DNA of 7,830 bases, from the NCBI GenBank assembly GCA_943326025.2, contig CALPRR020000117.1:1-7830 (forward strand). The letters run 5' to 3'. The stretch comes from Candidatus Kuenenia stuttgartensis. Lineage in GTDB: Bacteria > Bacteroidota > Bacteroidia > Flavobacteriales_D > Crocinitomicaceae. The notes below the pieces were generated by a model. It searched no databases. It saw nothing but the letters and a program-made list of their open reading frames with translations, and was not told the origin of the DNA. Each line of letters opens with the position of its first letter. Position 1 is the stretch's first letter. Shown in pieces: positions 1 to 6,240 of this stretch. A program made the translations under genes and the position numbers.

Positions 1-608
1 TAAGGATTTCCAGCAGATTTAGGCCAAACTGTAATTTTTACCAAACATTTTTCGCCATCTTTTGCACCATTCAATTTCTCCTTTGGAATAAAAATATCCG
101 TTCCCGCTTTAGAATTATCAGGTATTAAAAAAGCAAAATTTTCATGCATTTGAATAACTCCTACAAATTGAGTTCGCTCACGTTCAACAACAGAAACAAT
201 TCTACCTTCAACTCGCGTTGTTCCCTTTTTAATAATTTGAACTTTAACAATATCACCATTCAATGATTGATTCAAGTTATCAGGAGAAATATAAATATCT
301 TTTTCAGTTTTAGAAGTTGAAACAAAACCTGCCCCACGTGCAGATAGCATCAACGAACCTTCAACTAAATTTTCTAATTCTCTCAAAGTATATTCACCAT
401 GAGATAAGGTTTTTAAATATTGTTCTTTAGATAATTCTTCTAAAATAGTATATACTAGTTTTCGCAGGGCTGCCTCTCGAACATCCACCATTTCACAAAC
501 TTGTTTATGCGTCAATTTAGCTCCAGGATTTTTTTCAAATAATCTTCGAATTACATGTAATAAACTTTGTTTAAGTTTATTTGGTTTTTTCCCTTTTTCT
601 CTTCGCAT
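1..608 (-). CDS. rnr: Ribonuclease R, N-terminal part (runs off the left edge)
   Basis: Translating the minus strand from the ATG at 608-606 gives 202 open codons to the window edge. The protein begins MRREKGKKPNKLKQ, a basic N-terminus. Residues about 12-75 look like the winged-helix domain found at the start of RNase R (NPGAKLTHKQV, then VREAALRKLVYTILEEL). Residues about 83-130 form a first cold-shock/OB domain (LMLSARGAGFVS, then DIYISPDNLNQSLNGDIVKV). Residues about 145-200 form a second (FVGVIQMHENFAFLIPD, then DIFIPKEKLNGAKDGE). The last visible residues, VWPKSAGNP, match the segment just before the catalytic RNB domain, which is outside the window along with the S1 domain. The family is a processive 3'-5' exoribonuclease that degrades structured RNA and takes part in RNA quality control. 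The start at 608 is the only ATG in this frame near the beginning of the homology. The gene is divergent from ferritin. The assignment rests on domain order and recognised motifs. Confidence 0.88.
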   Translation of the reverse strand, partial: MRREKGKKPNKLKQSLLHVIRRLFEKNPGAKLTHKQVCEMVDVREAALRKLVYTILEELSKEQYLKTLSHGEYTLRELENLVEGSLMLSARGAGFVSTSKTEKDIYISPDNLNQSLNGDIVKVQIIKKGTTRVEGRIVSVVERERTQFVGVIQMHENFAFLIPDNSKAGTDIFIPKEKLNGAKDGEKCLVKITVWPKSAGNP

Positions 609-711
609 ATTTTTTTGTGATTGAATTGCTAAATTAGTATTAAATATATGAAATAATACGCTATATTTAAAGTTTAAAAGTATTTTTAAAGTTAAGTTGA
701 ATTTTAAAAAG

Positions 712-719
712 TAACTTTT
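712..719 (+). promoter_or_regulatory. Weak candidate -7 element for ferritin
   Basis: TAACTTTT differs from the Bacteroidota -7 consensus TAnnTTTG only at the last base. It would place the transcription start near 725 and leave a leader of roughly 33 nt. No TTG or TTTG lies 17-23 bp upstream, so support is thin. It overlaps an odd palindrome, AAAAGT-A-ACTTTT, at 707-719. Confidence 0.25.
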
Positions 720-734
720 ATACTCAAATAATAA

Positions 735-750
735 ATTAACAGATTAACAG
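735..750. repeat. Perfect 8-bp tandem repeat before the ferritin start
   Basis: ATTAACAG occurs twice in direct tandem (735-742 and 743-750), ending 7 bp before the ferritin ATG at 758. It occupies the place where a Shine-Dalgarno sequence would sit but has no purine-rich SD character. It may be a chance duplication or a short regulatory or translation-enhancing element. Confidence 0.6.
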
Positions 751-757
751 ATATTCT

Positions 758-1273
758 ATGAACGCACGTGTTGAAGCAGCATTAAATGATCAAATTCAAA
801 AAGAAGGTTCTTCTTCTCAATTTTACTTAGCTATGGCATCTTGGGCAGAAAATAATGGCCTAAATGGAACTTCAAAATTTTTATATACTCATTCTGATGA
901 AGAGCGTTTTCATATGCTTAAATTAATCAAGTTTGTAAACGAAAGAGGTGGGAAAGCTTTGGTTCCTGCAATCAATCAACCGCCTGTTGAATACAAAGGT
1001 TTAGAAGATGTTTTTGAACAATTATTAAACCATGAATTAATGGTTACTGACAGCATTAACAATTTGGTTGACATCTGTTTACAAGAGAAAGATTATTCTA
1101 CACACAACTTCGTTCAATGGTATGTTTCTGAGCAATTAGAAGAAGAGGCTTTAGCGAGAACAATTCTTGATAAATTAAAATTAATTGATGGAGATAAGGG
1201 TGGAATGTACATGTTTGATAGAGATTTAGAAAACATCGTAAGCCAATCAGTTACTCCACCAGTAAAGGCATAA
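758..1273 (+). CDS. ftnA: Ferritin (non-haem iron storage protein)
   Basis: This 171-residue protein has the length and four-helix pattern of bacterial FtnA-type ferritins, which form 24-subunit cytosolic shells that oxidise Fe(II) and store it as a mineral core. Ferroxidase-centre residues are recognisable: E16 and Y23 in helix A, E49 and H52 in the DEERFHML segment of helix B, E93 in the NHELMVTDSIN segment of helix C, and Q126 and E129 in WYVSEQLEEE of helix D. The WYVSEQxEEE block is nearly identical to that of E. coli FtnA, and there is no haem-binding bacterioferritin pattern. The tail ends GGMYMFDRDLENI, as in the family, followed by a short extension SQSVTPPVKA. The ATG at 758 is chosen because the N-terminus aligns with the family. 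No SD is seen, as is usual in Bacteroidota. The next gene begins 25 bp downstream with no terminator between. Confidence 0.95.
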   Translation: MNARVEAALNDQIQKEGSSSQFYLAMASWAENNGLNGTSKFLYTHSDEERFHMLKLIKFVNERGGKALVPAINQPPVEYKGLEDVFEQLLNHELMVTDSINNLVDICLQEKDYSTHNFVQWYVSEQLEEEALARTILDKLKLIDGDKGGMYMFDRDLENIVSQSVTPPVKA

Positions 1274-1298
1274 TTAAGAAATAAGCTTTCTAAAATTT

Positions 1299-4200
1299 AT
1301 GAAGAAACTTTCGTTAATAATCGTTTGTGTATTATCCTTTTTTTATGGTTTTTCACAAACTTCATATCGCTTTAGTAATTTTACGATAAGTGATGGATTA
1401 TCCCAAAGTTCTGTTACAAATATTATTCAAGATCATTCGAATGCACTTTGGATCGGAACGCAAGATGGTTTAAATCGTTATGACGGAAAAAGTTTCGAAA
1501 TTTTTAATTCCGATAATACTCCTGGAATAGAAAGTGAATACATTAAATGCTCTGCTAAAACTCCGAATGGGAACTTATGGTTTGGAACTGCAAATGGTTT
1601 AATGGGGTACGATATAGAAAGTGAAAAATTCAAGACCTATACCATTACCAAAAATGCAGTACTACAAATAGATAATATTTCAGTGGATGATGCTGGTGAC
1701 TTATGGTTAGCTTCTTTATCTAGTGGTTTAATGCATTTTTCAACTTCAAAAAAAGAATTTGTTCCTTACACATCCTATTTACCTAGTAAAAAAATTCAAA
1801 CACTTATTCACTTAAAAAATGGGAATGTACTTGTTAATACTGAAGATGCAGGTCTCTATTTATTAAATAGTCGTAAAAAAGAAGCAAGTAAAATTGAAAT
1901 TCCTTATAAAAAAGGAACAATTGGTGTTGTAACAAAACTAATAAAACCCTCGAAGGATATTGTATTATTTTGTACAACTGAAGGAATTTTTCAATATCAA
2001 ATATCAACTGGGAAAACGACTCAAAAATTTCAGAAATTATTTAAAGAATATGGCGCAATTAGCGTAACAGATATTCACAAAACAGATGAGAATAATTGGA
2101 TATTAACTAGTAATGAAGGCCTTTTCACCATACTTACCGATGGGACTATTCTTCACAATACGGAAGATATATTTCAAAAACATGCATTATTAAATAATAA
2201 GTTAAGTGTATTATTCATTGATAATTCCGGAACTTATTGGATTGGATCCGAAAGGGGAATAAGTAGTTTCAATCCAAAGAAACAAGATTTTTTAGGTGTT
2301 GGACCAAGCGGTAATTTAAAACAAGGACTACCCAGTGCAACCATTTGGTGTTTTGGTGAAGATGAAAAAACCGAGTTTTTATATATAGGGACTGATTCCG
2401 GGATTTCAGTGTATAACCGTAAAAAAAGGACTTACACTCATTGTTTTAGAAATGTAGAAAATCAAGTTGTTTCTGTTAGAAGTATGCTTGTTTTAAAACA
2501 AGGAAATTTATTAGTTGGTTGCGATGATGGATTGTATGAACTTTCAATTTATGGCGAAAAAGATTATCAATTTAAACGAATAGAATTTGCAAAAGGAATT
2601 CAAAGTTTAACTCATAACCGAATCTATTCTATTGTTCATTGGAAAGATGATAAATATTTTCTCGGAACAAAAGGGGGTGCGGTACTTTACGATCGAAAAA
2701 CAAAAAAAAGCACCATTTTTGAACATAGTGAAAAAATAAAAAGTATAAGTGTGGGACTTTGCCGTTTGGTATATAAAACCAAACAAGGGGATATATTCTT
2801 TGCTACAAGTACAGGAGGATTAAATGTTTTAGTGGATAAAAATGATCGTCCTCAAATTATTCCTTACAAATGGAATGCAGAACTCAAAAATCTATCGAAA
2901 GATTACATTACTTCTGTTTATCAACTAAATGATCATGAATTTTTATTTGGAACACTAGGTTCTGGAATTATTCACTGGGATGAAAATACTAAAAATGGTA
3001 AAATTTACAATAAGTCGAATGGTCTTCCAAATAATGTAGTATATAGTGTTCTTAAAGATAAAGCGAACAATATATGGTTGAGTACAAACAAAGGTGTAAG
3101 TAGGTTTAATTTAGAAAATAAAAAAATTACCAATTTTGAGGAAATTCATGGTCTTATGAGTAATGAATTCAATTTAGGTGCCTATTTAAATTCAAAAACT
3201 GGTTATTTATATTTTGGATCTATATATGGTTACAACTTTTTTAATCCTTTAAATGTTGGGAAGCATTCAGGAAAAATATCAGTTATATTTTCTAGATTTA
3301 AGTTAGACAAATCTTGGTTAAAACCGAATGAAATAGGTTCTCCTCTAAAAAACTCAATCACAAATACCAAACAAATTGACTTAAGCTATAAACAGCGAAG
3401 TTTTACAATTCAATTTATTCCAACAGATATAAGCAATCCAGAATTAACCAATTATAAATACATTCTTGAAGGTTCAGACGAAGGTGAAGTTTATCTAAAT
3501 AATTCCAATGAAATTCACTTCCCTTCTTTATCGTTTGGTGAATATCGACTGAAAGTTTACGCTAGAATTGGTCAAGGAGAATGGAGTGAAAATCCAAGTT
3601 GTATAAATATCGTAATTGCAGCACCTTTTTGGTGGACATGGTGGTTTTGGTTGATCATAGGACTCTTAATTTTTGGATTATTTCGAGTGTTTATTCGACA
3701 AAAAATTGAATTAGAAAGAAGAAAATTAGTTCGATTAGAAATGAAGATTGCTGAGCGAACAAGAGAAATTAGAGCTAAAAATTCTCAAATTGAAACGCAA
3801 AATGTAGTTATTGAAAAAGAAAAAAATAAAGTACTTGAGCAATCACGTTTATTACAAATAGAGAAAGATAAAACGGAACGATTAATTCGTAAAATTATTC
3901 CTGAATCAACTGTAGAAAATTTAAAAAAGCACGGGAAATTAGGAGCTCGATTATATAAAGAAGTTTCTGTTTTATTTACTGATTTTATTGGTTTTACTAG
4001 AAAATCAGAAGCAATGAATCCGCAAGACCTTGTAAATAAATTAGATTTTTATTTTCAAAAATTTGATGAGATTATAGTAGCTAATAATTTAGAAAAAATA
4101 AAAACAATTGGTGATGCCTACATGTGTGCAGGCGGTGTTCCAGTGAGAAATAAAACGAATGCAGTTGATTCTTGTATAGCTGCCTTAAAAATTCAAGAAT

Positions 4201-5189
4201 TTATTGAGATGACTAACAACAATCTTATCAATGAAGGAAAGTCAGAAGAAGTTTGGGAACTTAGATTAGGCATCAATACGGGTGAAGTTACAGCCGGAAT
4301 GATTGGAAATGAAAGATTAGCTTATGATATTTGGGGTTCCACTGTTAATAGGGCTCAACAAATGGAAATGTTATGTGCTCCTGGAAAAGTAACTATTACC
4401 CAAAGTACTTACATCTACATCAAACCATTTTTTGAGTGTGACTTCATTGGCGAAACGCTTTCAAAAAGTAAACGTGAGAAAATTGAAATGTATGTTGTCA
4501 AGAGAATTAAACATCAATTATCTTCTGATGAAAAAGGTTTAGTTCCAAACGAACGCTTTTTTCAAATACTAAATTTATATCTATATAGTTCTATCAATTA
4601 CAACAAAGCAGAAAGGCATATCACGAAAGTATTAAGTGAAGGTCTTTCTGATAAGTTACATTACCACAGTTTAGAACATGTGAAAGACGTCGTTCGTGCA
4701 GTTGAAAGTATTGCTTTAACAGAAAATGTAACCGATGAAGGTTTATTTTTATTAAAATCTGCTGCTTCTTATCATGATGCAGGTTTTATTGAACAATATG
4801 ACAAAAATGAACCAATTGGTGCGCGCTTAGCTGAAGAAATTTTGCCTAAGTATGGTTATACTGCTCATCATATTGAACAGATCAAAGAATTAATTTATGT
4901 TACTCAAATTCCCCATGCTCCTAAAAATAAATTAGAAGAAATTATTTGTGATGCAGATTTAGATTATCTAGGCCGTGATGACTTTCATGAAATTGCTGAT
5001 CGATTAAGACTAGAATTACGTGAACATGGAAAAATTGATAGTGATAGAAAATGGGATGAAATTCAAGTCCAATTTTTAACAAATCATAAATATTTTACTC
5101 AAACAGCTATCAATACTAGACGAGCAAAAAAAATGGAGAATTTAGAACAGATTAAAAAAAGATTAGAAGAGAATAACTACAAAGATTAG
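1299..5189 (+). CDS. Membrane sensor adenylate-type cyclase with beta-propeller input and C-terminal HD domain
   Basis: This 1296-residue protein has six recognisable parts. Residues 1-20 are a signal peptide ending GFSQ. Residues about 21-690 are a periplasmic sensor of roughly 12-14 Reg_prop-like repeats (ALWIGTQDGLNRYDG at 49-63; later NLWFGTANGL, TYWIGSERGIS, NIWLSTNKGVS), probably two propellers. A Y_Y_Y domain (about 700-773) and a transmembrane helix (about 777-799, starting PFWWTWWFWL) follow. A charged coiled coil spans about 800-868. The class III cyclase domain (about 885-1072) has metal-binding D895 (VLFTDFIGFT) and D939 (KTIGDAYM), and adenine-specifying K935 and D1010 (YDIWG), so ATP is the likely substrate. 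N1017 is kept, but the transition-state arginine position is Q1021. The C-terminal HD domain (about 1115-1265) shows H1123-x3-H1127, H1159-D1160 and D1218. The sensor half matches hybrid two-component sensors, but no kinase, receiver or DNA-binding domain is present. A periplasmic ligand probably controls cytoplasmic cyclic-nucleotide turnover; the ligand is unknown. Confidence 0.9.
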   Translation: MKKLSLIIVCVLSFFYGFSQTSYRFSNFTISDGLSQSSVTNIIQDHSNALWIGTQDGLNRYDGKSFEIFNSDNTPGIESEYIKCSAKTPNGNLWFGTANGLMGYDIESEKFKTYTITKNAVLQIDNISVDDAGDLWLASLSSGLMHFSTSKKEFVPYTSYLPSKKIQTLIHLKNGNVLVNTEDAGLYLLNSRKKEASKIEIPYKKGTIGVVTKLIKPSKDIVLFCTTEGIFQYQISTGKTTQKFQKLFKEYGAISVTDIHKTDENNWILTSNEGLFTILTDGTILHNTEDIFQKHALLNNKLSVLFIDNSGTYWIGSERGISSFNPKKQDFLGVGPSGNLKQGLPSATIWCFGEDEKTEFLYIGTDSGISVYNRKKRTYTHCFRNVENQVVSVRSMLVLKQGNLLVGCDDGLYELSIYGEKDYQFKRIEFAKGIQSLTHNRIYSIVHWKDDKYFLGTKGGAVLYDRKTKKSTIFEHSEKIKSISVGLCRLVYKTKQGDIFFATSTGGLNVLVDKNDRPQIIPYKWNAELKNLSKDYITSVYQLNDHEFLFGTLGSGIIHWDENTKNGKIYNKSNGLPNNVVYSVLKDKANNIWLSTNKGVSRFNLENKKITNFEEIHGLMSNEFNLGAYLNSKTGYLYFGSIYGYNFFNPLNVGKHSGKISVIFSRFKLDKSWLKPNEIGSPLKNSITNTKQIDLSYKQRSFTIQFIPTDISNPELTNYKYILEGSDEGEVYLNNSNEIHFPSLSFGEYRLKVYARIGQGEWSENPSCINIVIAAPFWWTWWFWLIIGLLIFGLFRVFIRQKIELERRKLVRLEMKIAERTREIRAKNSQIETQNVVIEKEKNKVLEQSRLLQIEKDKTERLIRKIIPESTVENLKKHGKLGARLYKEVSVLFTDFIGFTRKSEAMNPQDLVNKLDFYFQKFDEIIVANNLEKIKTIGDAYMCAGGVPVRNKTNAVDSCIAALKIQEFIEMTNNNLINEGKSEEVWELRLGINTGEVTAGMIGNERLAYDIWGSTVNRAQQMEMLCAPGKVTITQSTYIYIKPFFECDFIGETLSKSKREKIEMYVVKRIKHQLSSDEKGLVPNERFFQILNLYLYSSINYNKAERHITKVLSEGLSDKLHYHSLEHVKDVVRAVESIALTENVTDEGLFLLKSAASYHDAGFIEQYDKNEPIGARLAEEILPKYGYTAHHIEQIKELIYVTQIPHAPKNKLEEIICDADLDYLGRDDFHEIADRLRLELREHGKIDSDRKWDEIQVQFLTNHKYFTQTAINTRRAKKMENLEQIKKRLEENNYKD

Positions 5190-5290
5190 GAAATTATTAT
5201 AAAATGTTAATCAAATTATTATTTTTAGAAAAAATATTAACTTTAAAAAAAAGAAAGACAAATTTTTCAATGTTAATCTTTTTGTTTATT

Positions 5291-5300
5291 ATTAACTTTG
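5291..5300 (+). promoter_or_regulatory. -7 promoter element for the universal stress protein gene
   Basis: TAACTTTG at 5293-5300 is an exact match to the Bacteroidota -7 consensus TAnnTTTG. It predicts a transcription start near 5306 and a leader of about 25 nt before the ATG at 5332. The -33 region is poor: no TTTG lies at the usual 17-23 bp upstream, and TGTT at 5271-5274 is the nearest resemblance. The enclosing intergenic stretch (5190-5331) has no convincing terminator for the cyclase gene. Confidence 0.6.
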
Positions 5301-5331
5301 CACTTTAACTTACACGAAAAATACTTTAACT

Positions 5332-6150
5332 ATGGAAACAAAAACATATATTGTCCCTCATGATTTCTCATCTGTAGCAGATAATGCTTTAAGTCATGCT
5401 ATATCTACAGCAAAATCAATTGATGCTCAAATTTTTGTTTTACATGTTGTGCCTAAAGAAAAAAGTATCCCAGAAGCTGAAACAAAATTAAACGAGATTT
5501 TGTCTAAGTTTGATACAACTGTTAAAATCATTCCTAAAGTAAGAGTTGGAAATATTTTCGATGATATTGGTGATTTTGCTGCTGAACATCATGCTGAACT
5601 TATATTCATGGGGACGCATGGAACACATGGTTGGCAACATATAACTGGAAGTAATGCTTTGAAAGTAATTACGCATTCGGAAGTTCCATTTATTATCGTT
5701 CAAGATCGTAAAATCAGAGAGAATGGCTATAGAGATATAGTAGTTCCATTAGATTTAAACAAAGAAACGAAACAAAAATTAGCGATGGTTGCTAACTTAG
5801 CAACTTACTTAAAATCTAGAGTACATGTTATTACTCCAGATGAATCAGATGAATTTTTGAAACATAAAGTTAAAGCGAACATTCAATTTGCTAATAAATT
5901 TTTCAAAGAAAGAGGAATTGAAATTACAGCAACTTTAGCAAATAGTGGAAATTTCGATAAAGAAGTTGTTAGACATGCTGTTGCAATTGATGCAGATTTA
6001 ATAGCAATAATGAACCTAAACAAAAATAATATTTTTGGTGCTGTAGTTGCTAATAATGAAACGTATGTAATTACAAATGATGCTCAAATTCCAACTTTGG
6101 TAGTGAACCCAGTTGACTCTCCATATGGAAGTGGTGTAATGTACAGCTAA
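5332..6150 (+). CDS. Universal stress protein, tandem UspA domains
   Basis: This 272-residue cytosolic protein has two UspA domains. Domain 1 (about 1-125) starts TYIVPHDFSSVADNAL and contains the nucleotide-binding glycine motif MGTHGTHGWQHITGSNAL, with G94, G97, G106 and S107, then the closing strand VPFIIVQD. Domain 2 (about 132-262) starts DIVVPLDLNKETKQ and ends IPTLVVNP. In domain 2 the corresponding loop (IAIMNLNKNNIFGAVVANN) lacks the glycine motif, so it probably does not bind ATP in the usual way. In domain 1 only eight residues separate G97 from G106, one fewer than the textbook G-2x-G-9x-G(S/T). Family members are ATP-binding or ATP-independent proteins induced by stress, starvation or growth arrest; the target is unknown. 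The gene has its own probable promoter upstream and a strong terminator 21 bp after the stop, so it is likely monocistronic. Confidence 0.93.
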   Translation: METKTYIVPHDFSSVADNALSHAISTAKSIDAQIFVLHVVPKEKSIPEAETKLNEILSKFDTTVKIIPKVRVGNIFDDIGDFAAEHHAELIFMGTHGTHGWQHITGSNALKVITHSEVPFIIVQDRKIRENGYRDIVVPLDLNKETKQKLAMVANLATYLKSRVHVITPDESDEFLKHKVKANIQFANKFFKERGIEITATLANSGNFDKEVVRHAVAIDADLIAIMNLNKNNIFGAVVANNETYVITNDAQIPTLVVNPVDSPYGSGVMYS

Positions 6151-6171
6151 AATCTTAAAATAAAATTGCTT

Positions 6172-6202
6172 AAAACCGCTGAGTCTCCTTAGCGGTTTTT
6201 TA
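6172..6202 (+). terminator. Strong Rho-independent terminator after the universal stress protein gene
   Basis: The arms AAAACCGCTGAG (6172-6183) and CTTAGCGGTTTT (6188-6199) can form a 12-bp stem with one G-U pair and a four-base loop (6184-6187). The T run extends to 6202, seven T in all. The A-rich left arm makes it potentially bidirectional, but the only gene upstream reads towards it on the plus strand. It separates the stress protein gene from GH3. Confidence 0.92.
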
Positions 6203-6228
6203 AAATATAACCCAACAATAGAAGCTAT

Positions 6229-6232
6229 AAGG
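6229..6232 (+). promoter_or_regulatory. Possible ribosome binding site of GH3
   Basis: AAGG lies 8 nt before the ATG at 6241. It is the only SD-like sequence ahead of a gene start in the window. Shine-Dalgarno use is weak in Bacteroidota, so its role is uncertain. No TAnnTTTG element is visible between the terminator (6202) and the start, so the GH3 promoter was not identified. Confidence 0.3.
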
Positions 6233-6240
6233 TAATAGAT

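Larger units (their letters stand above)
609..757. promoter_or_regulatory. Divergent intergenic region between rnr and ferritin
   Basis: This 149-bp region is almost pure A/T and must hold the promoters of both divergent genes. No strong promoter is visible for either. Towards rnr, the minus strand at 636-629 reads TAATTTAG, one mismatch from the Bacteroidota -7 consensus TAnnTTTG, and would give a leader of about 15 nt; no -33 TTTG is seen at the expected distance. The region also holds a short repeat, TTTAAAGTT, at 666-674 and 685-693. No RNA gene or small ORF is evident. Confidence 0.5.

Noticed and set aside
609..757. Small RNA or riboswitch in the divergent region
   Set aside because: No stable GC-containing stem, conserved aptamer motif or terminator is visible; the sequence is low-complexity A/T.
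3963..4510. Guanylate cyclase rather than adenylate cyclase
   Set aside because: Guanylate cyclases have E and C (or similar) at the two base-selecting positions; here they are K935 and D1010, the adenylate pair.
1299..5189. Hybrid two-component sensor kinase controlling a polysaccharide utilisation locus
   Set aside because: The sensor half suggests this, but no H-box, ATPase, receiver or AraC-type domain is present; the C-terminal half shows cyclase and HD motifs instead, and no SusC/SusD genes are nearby.
5190..5331. Rho-independent terminator for the cyclase gene
   Set aside because: The only inverted repeat (ATTAAC with GTTAAT, about 30 bp apart) is short, has no GC pairs to speak of, and is not followed by a proper stem-adjacent T run.
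5488..5703. 71-codon minus-strand open frame
   Set aside because: It lies wholly inside the well-supported universal stress protein gene in antisense, and its translation has no recognisable family features.
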